Notes: a model not told the origin generated them from the sequence alone. DNA of 64,000 nucleotides from Setaria digitata (GCA_003640385.1 RCAB01000177.1:52957-116956), one strand, 5' to 3'; shown: positions 12,995 through 26,776, numbered from the stretch's first letter. Translations and numbers: made by a program.

Positions 12995-15900
12995 TGGATA
13001 ATATGGCTCTCTTGAAATTTTGCAAAACAGGTTTTTGATAAAATAAAAAATGTTATGAAAAATCTGTATGAATTAGAATCTGTTTAAGCAAAAAACGAGC
13101 ATCTTTTAGTGGCACCTTCTAGAAAGAAATATAGTCAGAGCTTTTATGAAATGGAACTAAAATTAATAGTAGTAACAAATAAACATTTATTATAAATAAG
13201 ATTAATCATAAAGTGAATAAAATTAAATACAAAGTAAATGAAATTACTTGAAAATTATTTAAAGACAGATTTTCGCAGAACCATTATTTCATCAGTTGAG
13301 AATAATTTTTGTTTCAGTTTTTTTTTTTTTTTTTTTGTTATGTGATTCAGATTTCACTATTCATTCATTATTGAACAAGGTATTTATTTATTCCTCCATT
13401 GAATATATTACTCATTAAATACGATTAATTTAATTTGCAAATATTATTTGTTGAAAAATACATAAATAGATAAAAACAAAAGAATTTCGAAAAAGTTTGA
13501 CTTGTGATAATTTGCCACTGATTCTTTTCGTAGTATAGCAGTATGTTGAGGAAACTGTGAAATATTTTCTTAATTATCTTTGATTTGATCAGTTTTTTAA
13601 TTACTGATTTTGTCTAAGTATTAAATTTAACAACTTTAAATATTCCTATTTTGATTTATTTATTTCTTTTGTCCTGTTTGATTTATTCGGCAATTGTTTC
13701 CATTTTATTTCTTCACTTTCACAGTTCCAGTGATGCCATATAATAATAATAATAATTGGCCATCTTCGTTTAATGATAATAGAGAACTGAGAATTTATGC
13801 CCAATTACTGAATTACTTTTGTTTTCAAATTTAAAATATCATATCATTTATCATTCAGTACGAATCAAGAAACTGTTATCACATCAATCAGTTGACAAAC
13901 GATAGTTGCCGGGGTTTTCTGAGCTAAACATTTTGAACTGACGATTTTTGAATTAAATTTTTTGATCAATTGAAACTCAAGAAAAAAATATTTAAAATGT
14001 AGTTCAAAATTAAAACCCACAAAAAAAAAAAAAAAAGGATGTTTCAAGAAAGTTAAACGCTCTTCCAATTAAAATGGATTGTTGCATGAATTTAAGTTTC
14101 TTGCTTTTTTTTTTTTAATTAAATATTGAACTAAGGTGTATATTTCATTGCTGTGCAACGTGATGGCACATTCAGGTTTTGCATTCTTGTTATTTTAAAT
14201 TACTTCAAATGCCCTCAATGTATTTATTTTCAAATTAACAATAACCTGAATACTGCAAGACACTTGTAAAAGACTGACCTGAATTGCAATCCTTATGAAT
14301 TTTGTACTCGTAAATCAGCTTTAAGTTAAAAATTTGCATTTTTTAACAGTATTCAATCATTTCGCATAAGAATCACGAATTTGATCCCGTATCTCTTTAT
14401 CATGAAAGAAATTTATGATTCTAGTGGTAAAATTCTCAAGCATTTCATATCTGTTATCATTTCCGACGTTCTATATCTTCTCTTTTTCAATTTTTAATTA
14501 ATTGTTTTTGATTTTAAGATAGAATATGCGGACATATGAATTTTTGTTTTATAACCTTTAACCTTTGATGCATGAGTTTCTTAAGAAAAATAAAAAAAAA
14601 ATAGATGCGGCATCAAATTTGTGATTATATACATATATATGTGTTGGATTATATCCGTAATTTAAGTTAATGAATGGAGTAAAATATAAAGTGATCATTT
14701 CATTATCAGTATTGGTATATGCCACTGAAATCAACTAAGTCGTCTAAATACTTTAGATTTTGATCAAGATATTTTGGACTTCGTTGTGATCTAGAGCAGA
14801 CTGAGATTTCTAAAGTTAATTTTAAGTCAAAAATCTATTTACTCTTTGTTTTCCCATTCTCTATTCTTTTTTCATTTCAGAAATAACGCTAATATTTTGG
14901 GAACCTAAATTGGAGTTATAAAAGTGATTGTATTAGCACAGAACTGACATAATATTGATTTTGATTAATATTTAGTTCATTTTGGTTTAGTCTTTTTTTT
15001 TTTAAATTATTAAATCAGTTGTCACTTAAATAAAATGTAGCATTTTAGGACACTAGCAAAATCTTTTTCATTTCTTCTTTTCATAGAATAAATCAGTTTC
15101 ACTTTAATCAGGTTAGTGTTTGCATTAGAAGTAATAACTAGGTAGTCGAAACTTGCAACAAGATATAATATATTACACCAAATAATATTATTTTTGATAA
15201 AATTTCATTTACTGAATAGTTGGTTCTAATTTTTTTTAGAAAGCCTTCAGCAATAAATAGTAAGGTGAAAATTCTTTTAAGTGGAAATATTTTAATTTAT
15301 ATTTTCACATAACAGTTCTTTTTTGAAAATGTATCTTTGCAAAAAAGATCCAAATTAAAATCATTGGAAATCAAAATCTGCAAATAAGCTCTTTTTTGGC
15401 ACTTAGATCGAAACGAATTATGTCGTATATTTTGCATTATTTAAACGAATCCTTAATTAAAGTAATTGATAGTTTCTGGGAATTGCAATTTTTTAATATC
15501 ATTCAAGCATTTTTCATTAGTGATATTCCTAATTATCATTTGGTAATTTTCAAAACTTCTGCTCTATACATCATTCTTTTCTTTTCTTTTTTATCTCCAA
15601 GGTTTTTTTTTTCCTTTTTTTTTTTTCCCTGGACCATTCAATTAAACTGTACAGTTCGATGACACTTTACTGAAAAGGAGCGGCAATTGATCTTACCGTC
15701 AATGGTATGATTTAAGATTGATAATATGCAATAAATTTATTAGTAGTAAAGATAATTTGAACATGAAAAAAAAAAACTTGATAATTGATTATCGTGTGAT
15801 AAACGATGATAATCATATAGAGTGGAAATTTCTTCATTATTGCAGACACATAAATAAGTACTAAACGCAGTGATGCTGTGTAAATGTCAGGTATATTTAT

Positions 15901-16856
15901 AGATGCTCATTGCAAATATTCATGAACATTCAGAATCCGATGATCAGTGATTTCAAGGTAGCGATCAATCAGTGAAAAACGCCTTTATTCAATGTACCCG
16001 ATGATCGGCCAACTCCATATTCTGCAATTATTACGATTCCTTTAACATAATCATAATACTATCAGTCATTTAACAACATCCTAATGATAATTTCAAATTT
16101 CAGTGCAGCTTAAAGACCAAGAAAGTTTTATTTTATCAAAGGAAGATAGTGCTCTGAAATTTTTGGAAAAGTAAAAATTATTTAATTTCCAGTCTTGTAG
16201 CTAATTAAAATGGATGTTTTAATTCTAGTAGGAAATGAAAAAAAAAAATGCAAAACTGGCCAAGTTTGTAGCTGGCACTTTTACAGGTATCATTATTGTT
16301 GTGAACAGCATTATTTTCAAATAGCGATTTCAAATTCGATACCACTCCTGAAATTCAACTGTAAACCAGAAGCAGCAAAAGATATTTTCAATAATTACAT
16401 CAGGTGCTCTATTCATTCACCAATCACTTATATCTGATCATTTGTTAATTATAATTTGCTGATGATCGTATCGCCCAAATGTTATACTGATATAAACCAA
16501 GATCAGGCTCTTTTCACTTCTAGGCTTCAATACACCCGTCATTAATTTTTAGAATCGTTTTCTGTTATAAATTTTTAGAACTTGTTTATGATAAGGGATT
16601 TTGATCATTTAAATCTGAAAATTACAAAGCTTTTCAAAAGATATTTTGGAAAATCTTTGAAATTTCAATAAGTGCAGCTAACCCCATAATATTTCAGATT
16701 GCTAAAATTTTAGTCTAAAAATGTCTAAACGCATGAGAAACCTTTTGTTGGCATTTCCGTTTCTTCAATTTTTGGCCGTGAAGCTCTTATATGAGTACTC
16801 GGTATCTGTAAATTAATAACTTTTATTGTTTTTTTTTCTCTCTCTCTCTTTATTCT
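12995..16856. other. Non-coding intergenic region between convergent genes
   Basis: About 3.9 kb, A+T-rich, between the 3' ends of the + GATA gene and the - gene at 16857-18500. It contains poly-T runs (near 13319-13336 and 15601-15626) and a short TAA repeat near 13741. Short ORFs at 13865-14068 (-), 15396-15662 (+) and 16210-16437 (+) lack splice context and look random. Confidence 0.6.
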
Positions 16857-18500
16857 TTACTTATTCTTGAAAAAAAAATTCGAGCTACCGAAGAACTGCG
16901 GATGGAATCATATAGTATATTGTTTTAGATCAATGGAAAATTAAGCAACGATCTTTGATAAACTAAATCGATCACAAAACTGATAATTACCTCATTGTTC
17001 TTACTGAATGCTTCTAGTTTGCTTGAAATTTTCCTGATGTCATCTCGCTTTCTTGTAGGTTCTTCTGATATTCGTTCTTTTGATAAAACATTCTGAAACA
17101 ATCGGACTTCTAAGTAGCAAAATTACAGTAGCAAATGGCACTAAATACTGTGACAGAAAGGATAACCTAGAAAAGGGTATGATAAATTAACATAAAATGG
17201 GAAAAAGTTGTTGGTCCCATTTTATCATTGTGGCGAAAAGTTGGCATTACTGACCATTGGCCACATTTCGTATCTCTATTTGTAGACTGCCACAAAATTG
17301 CTAATAAAATTTACCTTCAAATTATTATCACTCTCATTCGTCTCATCATTCTTGTAATTATTTGATTCGAAATCATTGATTCGTTTTGCCAATATATTGT
17401 ACTGAGTATCATTTGGTATCGTACTGTTTGGTGACAGATCATTATTCCTTGTTTTGGTTGACATATCATTAGCAATGTTATCAGTACTGTTATCAGTGTA
17501 ATTAATACCGGTCTGATTCTCACTACCATTGCTGATAATGCTATTTTTAGCAAAGCTACTGTTGAATTTGTCATAATCGTATGACATAAAATCATGTCTG
17601 TTTTGTTTGCTAGTCTGTCTTGCAAATTCATCGATTCCTAGAACAGTGTCATCCTGTAACTCTTCCTGTGCATCCTGAATTACTTCGGTCTGATGGTCGA
17701 GGAAAGTTTCTTCTTCGACAAGCGAATGTGCTTTCCGAAAGAATCCCTTCCCGGAGAGGTTGTTTTGATTGTAGCCCTGTTGCTCCCAGTTTTCCGGTCC
17801 TGGAATAGTATCTTCTGTAAGAATCTCTGTCGCATTTTCACTGCATTCATCCAAAGAAGTCCGCCTTTCCGGTTTCGTCGGATAATCCCCAGTGAGCCTC
17901 ATCGATTCAATTTGTAGATCAGCCATATAATCCTGGAAGATATCTTCACATGGCAAGAAAAACTTTGATGCTTTTGAAGTTTCTGAGCTTAATGTTTTAC
18001 TTTTTCAAAAACATAGAAGTGAAAAGAATTGAATAAAAACGAAATTTTACAGATGCGGAATTTCTTGAAAACTTAAGAGTTGTCGAAATATTCAGCTAGC
18101 GAGAAATTATTTATTATAAAAAGCTACCTGTTCATTAAGCGGATTGGTGGCTGCTATAGCATTAGGTATTGTTTTTTCTGAACCATCTTCCCGAATGATA
18201 TCATCTGTAGTTTGTAGTTCATCTAAAACTGGACTTGTTAGTTTTGGAAAGAAAAAAAAAAACGGAATACTCAAAAGAATTAGCAAGAATTCAGTAGCAG
18301 CAATAAGAGCATTGAAGTTCATATGGAGCGGAAAGGGATTCTGGGGCTGATTTGCTTGCCTTACCATTATTTACAGAAGAAAAGAAACTTATTAGAGCTA
18401 GATAGGCTCCTAGGAAAAAGTGGAATATTGTAAGCAAGAATTATATTTAACTGAAACCTTTCCCATAGGAGAGATGTTCCACGGTCTCGATTTCATTCAT
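16857..18500 (-). CDS. Unrecognised acidic Asn/Ser-rich protein, possibly secreted or membrane-associated
   Basis: Six exons read in frame on the minus strand, from the ATG: 18500-18458, 18409-18365, 18228-18128, 17932-17315, 17092-16991, 16895-16857 (TAA). They encode 315 aa. I do not recognise the family. The N-terminus has a short hydrophobic stretch (GAYLALISFFSSV) that could be part of a weak signal or anchor. The large exon is rich in Asp, Glu, Asn and Ser and holds several N-X-S/T sequons (NSSF, NQTG, NYTDNSTD, NSTIPNDT), consistent with an extracellular or glycosylated protein. The penultimate exon is highly charged (EEPTRKRDDIRKISSKLEAF) and may be helical. The intron before exon 3 carries an ACTAAC branch-like motif and polypyrimidine tract. 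The first two exons are the least certain; an ATG at 18365-18367 reading directly into exon 3 is an alternative. A conserved nematode hypothetical protein is likely. Confidence 0.62.
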
Positions 18501-21162
18501 ACTTCACAGAAGCACCTCTCAGAAGCAGGATGGATATTCCTGCAAATTTTTAATTAAGTTTCTACTAATTAATAGAATTGACAGACAATAACGTAATATT
18601 TGAGACAGATGCTTACTTATGCAACGATAATTTATCATAATTTATTATAGAAAGGAATAAAACTTGTTGATAATAATCAAAATATTCTCAAAAATTTTAG
18701 CTTAACTTTATTATTTTCATCGTAGTCATAAGCAGAAATGAAATATATTCACTTGACTTGAACTATTCTTTAGGTGAATTTAGTCTTCGTAAAGTCTTTG
18801 CCTTGCTGAATTAATTCCCGATGTTTTAATTAAGTAGCATAAAATGGACACTGATAAAGTGTTTTATGGATCATACATTTCCTTATTCGAGAAAAAGCTC
18901 GAAACTCTGTTCATGCATATAAATTATAAATTGCTTCAAGCGAATAAGTAAAAAAGCAAATGTTTATTGTCAATACTATCTATAGATGGCAAAAATAAAT
19001 TATTGAAGAGCAACGAAGTGATAAATGAAGAGAGCTCTATCTGTTAGGATTTATCATTAATAAATTTTCCTTAGCTTAAACTTTTTGCCCATCTCGAATA
19101 TGAATACAAATAAACTTCATTTCGCTGCATTTTAGTTAGTCTGTTTAAAAATTTGAAATGTTTTATTTAATCTCCTAGAGCCATAAGAGTGATGAAAAAC
19201 AGTTATGATTGGGAGTTTGAAATGATTATAGAAAGATCGAAAAGATGTTTCACAAAAGAAATGAATATTTCTAGCTAGTGCAGGAGATTCTTTTCGTAAG
19301 TTCAAGCTAGAAAAAAGAAAAAGGACATGAACACCAATGGATCAGTTCGGGAAGATGACACATAAAATTTCAAATATGAATAATCCAGATTTTTTCCGAC
19401 TCCGAATGGGCCATATTTCAGACCATCCGGATCCGTACGGAAAACACACATTAGAATCCGGTAGATGACTGAAATAATATGGGAAGGAAAAAAAAGTGAA
19501 AATAGCATAAAATGAAGGTGACATACTGGTTGTGATCATTGCAAACATTAACGATAAGTGTTCGCTAATAGTGTTTAATCAATTCATTAACAGTGCCAAT
19601 AAGCAAGCAAGACTAGATAGATATTTAGCACTACTACCCGAACTGATAATATAACTGATGATTTGTCCGTCAAAAAATGAAAAATTTCCTCTCTCTTAAG
19701 ATGACTCGCCAAACTTCAACAATGAACTTTTTCAAAAATTTCTTTTATGATTAATTTATGGATGACTCATAATAAAACTGAAAATTTCCACTGCATCAAT
19801 AACTATTATTATCAAAAAAAGAAGAGGCATTATGGCACTGTCAAGCAAATCTAGATCAGAAAATAAGCTAAATTAGAGGTTCTAGAATGCAATTATATCA
19901 ATGTAAATGATCTTTTCTTCCAATTGGAAATGAAAATTTTCTTTCGGTGAATTTGAAGTGCAGCATAACAATACCTTTCAGATATTAATTCAATACCATG
20001 ATAAAAATAAAGTAATTCATGGTGTGACAAATCGAGAAAACTAAAGCTTCATTAAGATAATTAATGACCATGCAAACAGCAATGTCTTATCACTGGTGAT
20101 AACCATCAAACTATTCAAATTTATTTTCAATTGTTAAGCAAAGCATTTATAATTCGAGCACTTTCCTAAGCAATTGTACAACCTTTTTAATGATAATAAT
20201 GACACAGAAGATATTTATAATTATTGCTGAACAAATTAGAGAGTGTCATTTGTAAACAGCATACACTGTCACAAATCCAACTGTCATCTAATGGGTAATA
20301 ATAAGTCCGAATTTTGACCTATAATACCTATAATTCCTATCCTTCTGCGTGTTTATATATCAGCCCTATCTCTCTCCATTACATTTATATACACTTGACC
20401 GAACTTCAAATGTTACAGCTAAATTGATATTGAAATGCATGTCATCTTCTCAGCAAGTAATATGTATTTACAAGTGATGCCCACCTGTGTAATAATTACA
20501 GGTAAGCCAGTGATCTGTTTGTCTATCAGACTATTCAGTAATTGTTATCCGAAGAAAGCCATTGCTAGAGCAATAAAGGATGGGAAGCGACTAAAATTTT
20601 ATAATGTATTCCTTTATTCTTTAATTTTTTGTATTCTTTAATTGCAAATTTCACATACAATTAGACAGTCATTTCAGAAATTATTATTCATTAAATTCGG
20701 AGAATTTCGGCTAGCAGCTTTAAGCTTATTACTCATTAAGTTGTTTGCAATGAAATGCTGCAATAAGAACTTGTAGATTTGAAATGAGATATAGATGATG
20801 CTATAAGTAATTAAAATATCAGTAATTAGTAATTGTTCAAACAAATAAATTAGGTGAAACAAAAAAGGAAAACGTTGATGAAGGAGGATTTGAAATTTCA
20901 GATTGTCTAAGAGGAAATTTTGACAAATAATTTTCACTGACATTTAATGTTTACTGATTTTTGTCTATCTTTCAAAATGCGTGAAAAAGTGTGACAAATG
21001 ATCGTAACATTTTGAAAATTTAATCATTTGCTTATGTCTAGACTTAGACTAACAGTATCGCACGTTCAGTCTTGAAAATAATTTTTACTAATTAATTTTG
21101 TTGGAACAATGCTACACCTATTTGCGATGCCAATTTTGAAGCCTATAAGTTTGCTTTTGCAT
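18501..21162. other. Non-coding region, left part of a 16-kb gene-poor tract
   Basis: A+T-rich with no convincing exons. ORFs at 19302-19548 (-) are overlapping frames with no splice context. An ORF at 20435 (+) runs into a good GTAAGC donor at about 20502, but no compatible downstream exon was found. Confidence 0.5.
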
Positions 21163-21342
21163 TTAACGAAATGAGCAAACAGAAGGAAATTTAAAATACA
21201 ATCGAAATCTTGATAAGGCAATAGAAGGCTTCACACTGATGGCCGAATGGATGTGAGTCATTGTGTGTGATGAGGCCTGAAGAATCGAGACTGATAAGGC
21301 AAAGAGTGTCGAGAAGAGAAGCAATGCTTGTGAGTTTCCCAT
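21163..21342 (-). CDS. Weak candidate: short ORF starting with a signal-peptide-like sequence
   Basis: ATG at 21340-21342 in a good AACAATGGG context opens a 59-codon ORF. It begins with MGNSQALLLFSTLFALSVSI, which has the shape of a secretory signal peptide. The rest is His/Ser-rich and then basic, ending at TAA 21163. No homology is recognised, there is no clear splice partner, and an in-frame upstream extension exists to 21387. It may be a small secreted peptide, the first exon of an unseen gene, or chance. Confidence 0.2.
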   Translation of the reverse strand: MGNSQALLLFSTLFALSVSILQASSHTMTHIHSAISVKPSIALSRFRLYFKFPSVCSFR

Positions 21343-23135
21343 TGTTTGCTCGATTTGAGATGCAATTAAACTGGATTTTGTGGGCAAGCGAAAGGATGGC
21401 TGGAACGAAAGGCCAAGATATCGCTGGGCTAATGCTGTCCAGTACTGCTTAATGAGACAAAGCTCAGCTTTCTGTCAGTCCCATCAAAGTTATAAAATTT
21501 TTAGCCAAAATGTTCCATCTCTCATCTTCACTGCACTACTTCTTCTCTTAACGCAAAAGTATTTCGTAGAGGAACTCTCCGCTATAAACTTACCCTATCT
21601 AAGTTTTAAACAAACATTCCCTGACTTTTTGGCCATATGGTTAAAAGTCATTGCAAGAATTAAATGCAGGCTAATTCTGGAATAAATTGCTAAACAATGC
21701 AGAATCATTCAAGCTTCCGTGCATTATCGTGATTGTTTGAGAAAATGTTTTTCGAGAATTTTTTTTTCGCAAAATTCTCGAAAATTTAGTTTAAAAAAAA
21801 AAAGAAATTAAAAGCTCTATCTGCTAGATGTAATCATTGCAAAGAATGGTAAAAATGTAGAGAGGTCGGAATAAATGCAATAAATTTGTAGCTTTTCAGA
21901 AAGGGAACGGTTTGATTTGGTGAACATGATGAAGAAGATATTTATTGCTGATATTGGCATGGGAATGTTTTACAATTTTCGAAAATAACAAACTAGCGCT
22001 GATTTTTGAGATCGATAGCTTAAAAGAAAGAAATGTCTCTCGATGAATAGACGGATCACATCCCGAATTAATCCAGAATAACTTATGTTTGAGCTGTACA
22101 AGTTGGCACCTGATGTGTTTGCCTTATGATTGAAATATACATGAAATACTAAATCTTTATATTAATTGTAGAAGTATTATTTACAAATTCTGTATAATTT
22201 ACAAATTTGCTTTAAAAAAAAATGAAAAATTTAGGTAAAAAAAAAAATCAAAAATTCAATAGAGCACAGCTAACTGGTTTGAAAAGTAACAGGGAGAAAG
22301 AGAGAGAGGGTGAAGAAAGAAATGAAATGAAAAACTGTTATTATTTTGAGCAGAAAGTGATATGAGTTGGTCCGTTTAATTGTCAATTAACCGAAAATAA
22401 TGAACATCAGAATGTTTAAAACCAATTAAAAGCAAGTAATTAGTACAAGAGTGTTAGCTGGTGTCCAGAAATAAATAATTCATCAAATTTTATAGAAATT
22501 TTAACAGGAAAATTTTAGATAAGACTTTAGAATATTGACGTTTCCATTAATCGTATAAAACTAGAAGTCGCACTATTCTTCGATTCGTTAGAGACATGTT
22601 AGTTAAAGCATTTCAGTAGAAGTTATAACAGCTCATTAACAATTAGCCACTTTTACGGTAGCAATATTCTTTTTTTTCCTTTTGGCCATAATACATGCTC
22701 ATCAAAAGTTCTTAGTCAGTTATTCCATCAGCTTCTCCTAGGCCAATATAGAGAGATAAATGGAAGAAATATAAATGAAAATTGAAAGCTTCAGATTTTT
22801 CGTCTCATTTCAGCCAAAAAAAAAAAAAAAAAATTTCATCCAACCATTCATTCATTCATTCATCGTTTACCACAAAACTGCCGCAACTATTACTGCGGCA
22901 AATTTCTTTCGATCATTTGGCATCACAAAGATGACTGACTGACTGACCATTTATGGTATGGCACCACAGCATTTCAATTTCCCATCAAGCATTAATGAAA
23001 AAATTTCACATCGGTTCAAAATGACCTTCATTATGTCATCTATCCTATCTGCCAGTAGTAGTAATTCGATCGGCCCATCTAGACCACCTGTCGTGTGCTG
23101 GCCTGTCACATTCCCCGCATCTTCTCTCTCCCTCT

Positions 23136-23172
<37 letters not shown>

Positions 23173-26150
23173 TGTCAATGAACACATACATCCTTTTGGG
23201 TAAAAGAGAATTTTCTGAAAATTTGAGTCCATTCTTCTCTCCTCAGCACGACCTTCAGATTTGACCGATACACTTTACTGGACTGATTGATTTGCTTACC
23301 TAGGAATTCTTCCAACATGTAGCTAAATTTGAGCTTGATGTTAGATGAAATAAGCTGAAAATGACTAGCAAAATAAGACATTTTCGTACTAAATATAGTC
23401 TCTTAAGTGTGACATTTTGCAGTATAGAGGAAAAAAAAATTGAATTAGAGAAAGAAATGTCATTTTCCTTGAAATAATTCGATGCAGCCAATACGGTATT
23501 GAAGTTAAAAAAAAAAAAAAAAGAAAAAAAAAAGGAAGTAATCCAAAAGTAAAGTAACAACAATCAAGAGTAATCCAAGAGCTTATCAGATGCCTCCTGA
23601 AATTGACTAAAAATAATAGAAGTGCAGGTCAAGGTAACTACCAGGAAAACTCGGGATATATTAGGTAAAGGACAGAAATAAATATCAAAACCTCGCTTAT
23701 TTTCAATTCTGGCCAAGATTTATTTCCTCGCAACTCCAACCCACCACTTTATTGAATCTTATAGAAATAATCCATAACTCATTCGCCTCCTGAAATCGAT
23801 TTCTTCACTTCAACTTTTTGCAGTCTGGTAAAATTTGGAAGGGATGGACTAGCGGCTTAGACTACTAGCCCACTAGGAATGGGTCGGTGCTAGGCTACTG
23901 AAAGATCAAACCTGGTACCACCAAGTAGATAATTTAGGCCCAGTTCTGCGTCCTTCTTCTTCCTTCCATCCATAATCAATGAATAACACTGGATTTTACT
24001 CTCAAATGGCTGACACTGACCAGTTTACTTCTCTTTAAATTTGAATTAAATGAAAATTACGGTACCAAACCATTTCATTACCTGTCTTACAAAGTCTTTA
24101 TATGCCACCATTTCTAAGTAAGAAATCACTCAGATAAAGTTAATACGCATTTGCGATTACCATTCCGTCAAAATTTCAATAACTTCCTTCTGATTATCTA
24201 CCTGTTCAAACTTTCATGTTTGATTGATTAACACTGATTGAACTATTTTGTGATTACACTAGCTGTTGATAAATTTCCTGCAACAGAGATGATAAATTTT
24301 TCAATCTTACATAAAATTCCTTTTCCTCTTATGATTACTGTTCCCCTAAAATTGCTTATGCTATAAGATCATCATAACGTTAATTACTCTTTTAATAGTT
24401 ATTTTATTGCTTATTTAATACCTTAATAGAGCAATTTGGTATTTATTTTTAGGGCAATCTGAATCATTCCAAATTTTACCATTTCAATCATTTTTGAGCT
24501 TAAAATTAATGTGCTTCTTTTTGGCTTGATCTTATTTTGATTTGCATCGATACTGACTAAATAAGCCAAATCTTCATTCAAAAAAAAAAAAGACACTTCT
24601 GCACTAAATTAGAGGACCATCAGAAAAATTATATTTCAATAACAATCCAGAGAATGTTCTGAAAAGAGAATTTAAAAAAAAAAAAGAAAAAAAAAAAAGG
24701 ACGAATATTCTTGGAACTCATTGCTCTACAATTTCTAGCAAATGTAACAATATGTATCTCAATTACCTATCGTTTTTCTACCAAATATCCTGGTTCATAT
24801 TCTTTCTTCATTATCAAATTAACGAGCTTGTCCTTCAGGATTCGCAAATTCTTCTCAAATCAACAATAAAATGATTACTTTGATGAATTTATAGCTCTCG
24901 AAAGGTGAAAATGTAAGTGGAACAACTGATGATATCTCGCACTGTCAAAAAAAAAAAAAAAAAAAAAAATGCTCATATTCATTTAAAAAAAAAAAAAAAA
25001 GAAAAATAAGCCATTTTTCTTAAATTTATCAGTATTGTAATAACTTTAAAAAAAAAAGAGCATATTTTCATCTTCTGCTTCTCATAAAACACAAAAATTG
25101 AATACAAAATGTAAATTTTCAAGATAGTTAATAGCTAAATATAGGACAAGAGAATAAAAAAAAAAAGAAAAAAGAGAAGGTGATAATTGGTATTTACAAA
25201 AAGTAGTCTTAAAAAGTATGATAAAAAAAGTGGCACATTGAAAAATATTTTACGATAAGCGTAGTAAATGTGCAAATGATTGAAATAGAATTGATAATAA
25301 TAATGAGGAAATATTAGCAAGAAGATTGGATGATAATAATCATAGTGATAAGAAGGCTAATAATTTCCAAATTTTAGTCTGAATAATTTTTCAAACTGCT
25401 AGGCAAAAGAATTGGATAGGGAATAAAATGGATGAATTGAAGAAGAGAGAGTTGAGGTAGTAGTAATGATACAATAAGATTGTATTAAGTTTTGAGGATA
25501 ATTTTGTGACCTTGATATTTGGAATGAGTTTCACCTCACACCTTTACCTCTTTCTAACAATTATTCGTCGTATTCCATTAACTAATAATAGTAGTACTTC
25601 ATAAGCACATACATAGATTGTTGGAATTGAGGAGATGTAAAGACGGTAAATTATGAATGAGACAATCAGTTGAACTGAATTTTAGAGGAAAAATTTTAAC
25701 ACTTCTATCTCGCTCTCTCTGATCTAATCTCGAGAATAATCTAGCTTTGTCCTTAACAATAAGCTATCGTTGATGCAAGACTAAGTGTCACTGATCTCGA
25801 GAAGAAGTGGAAAAGCTATCAGGAAGCGATAGCAGTGTAGTGTTGAAGATGGACGACTTTTTAAAATTAAAGAAATATTTTAGCTTCAAATAAAAACTTC
25901 CCTTAAATGGAAAAGTTAGTCATGAAACATTCAATTCAATAAGTGTAATGAGCAATTTATTCAGTTTCAATTGAATAACTGGAATTAAACTTAACTAAAC
26001 ATGAACTGAGATAAATAATTCCTGAGAAACATTCTTGGAATGGTTCCCAAGTCCAGATTTAGATTGAAGGAAATCGTCGAGACGAGACTGTCACCTTTTT
26101 TCTTTTGTTGTTTGCAGAATAACTTGTCTGATTAATTGCCTGGTGCTTCA
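21343..26150. other. Non-coding gene-poor tract
   Basis: Simple repeats, many A runs (for example 22815-22832, 24670-24697, 24945-24969) and scattered short ORFs without splice context. A G+C-richer patch near 23841-23945 is noted separately. Confidence 0.5.
23121..23169. repeat. (CT)n microsatellite
   Basis: Imperfect then perfect CT repeat of about 49 bases. ORFs across it on either strand (SLSLSL or REREREK) are repeat translations. Confidence 0.95.
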
Positions 26151-26199
26151 ATTTTACTAGTAATTCTGGTTTTGCAGAGTTATTCAAGGATAAAAGAGA

Positions 26200-26400
26200 G
26201 TGAAGTGTTGTTTAACCTGTCTAGCACGCTATCTTGTTTCAGTTCTTTTGAAGACAAGTATGAATTACCTGAATAATGATGCGAATAATGCAAGAAACAA
26301 AAAGCAAGAGAATGGGTTAAAGAAATCTCCTGATTTTGAGGAATTTAAATCAAAATTTAATCTGAATTCTGTTCAGTCTCCTTTTAAGAATTCCATTTAG
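26200..26400 (+). CDS. Weak candidate terminal exon or short ORF
   Basis: A 66-codon ORF ending in TAG. Its second half is hydrophilic and protein-like (KKSPDFEEFKSKFNLNSVQS). A TTTTGCAG acceptor lies at about 26170-26178 and TTTCAG at about 26238. No upstream exon in a matching phase was found, so this is only a possible last exon. Confidence 0.15.
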   Translation: MKCCLTCLARYLVSVLLKTSMNYLNNDANNARNKKQENGLKKSPDFEEFKSKFNLNSVQSPFKNSI

Positions 26401-26735
26401 AAGCAGAATTTCTTTGAACATAATTCATCTAATTAATTAATTATAATTCAAATTTCACATGTTGTCGTAGAAGCAATAAGATTCTTGCTTCATCGTTACT
26501 AGTAATAATAGTTAAATCTGTTCATTGATTTATTTTAGCCCAAAAAAAAAAGAATCTTTTCATTTTCTTAGTAATGTTCGTCAACAAATATTCAAAACAA
26601 ATTCAAAAATACATATTTTTTTTTTCAAGGATTATGAGCTGGTAAGTCGGGAAACTGCAAAGAAAAGATAAATAGTAGTGATGCATCTTTGACATCAGTG
26701 CTTTATTCCAAAATCATCAATTTTTCGGAATCATA

Positions 26736-26776
26736 ATGGTAATAGAGAATTTCATTCATGAAATCTCTATTATCAT
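26736..26776. repeat. Near-perfect inverted repeat (hairpin)
   Basis: The sequence from about 26736 to 26776 folds back on itself: AATAGAGA-A-TTTCAT, a short loop, then ATGAAATCTCTATT. Pairing continues outward for about five more base pairs with one G.U. The stem is about 19 bp with one bulged A. Confidence 0.6.

Noticed and set aside
17317..17631. 104-codon minus-strand ORF
   Set aside because: Out-of-frame shadow of the large exon 17932-17315, whose frame connects to flanking exons.
17620..17917. Plus-strand ORFs opposite the large exon
   Set aside because: Antisense shadows with no donor or acceptor partners.
22951..23232. ORFs on both strands with RERERE or SLSLSL
   Set aside because: They translate a CT microsatellite and have no splice context.
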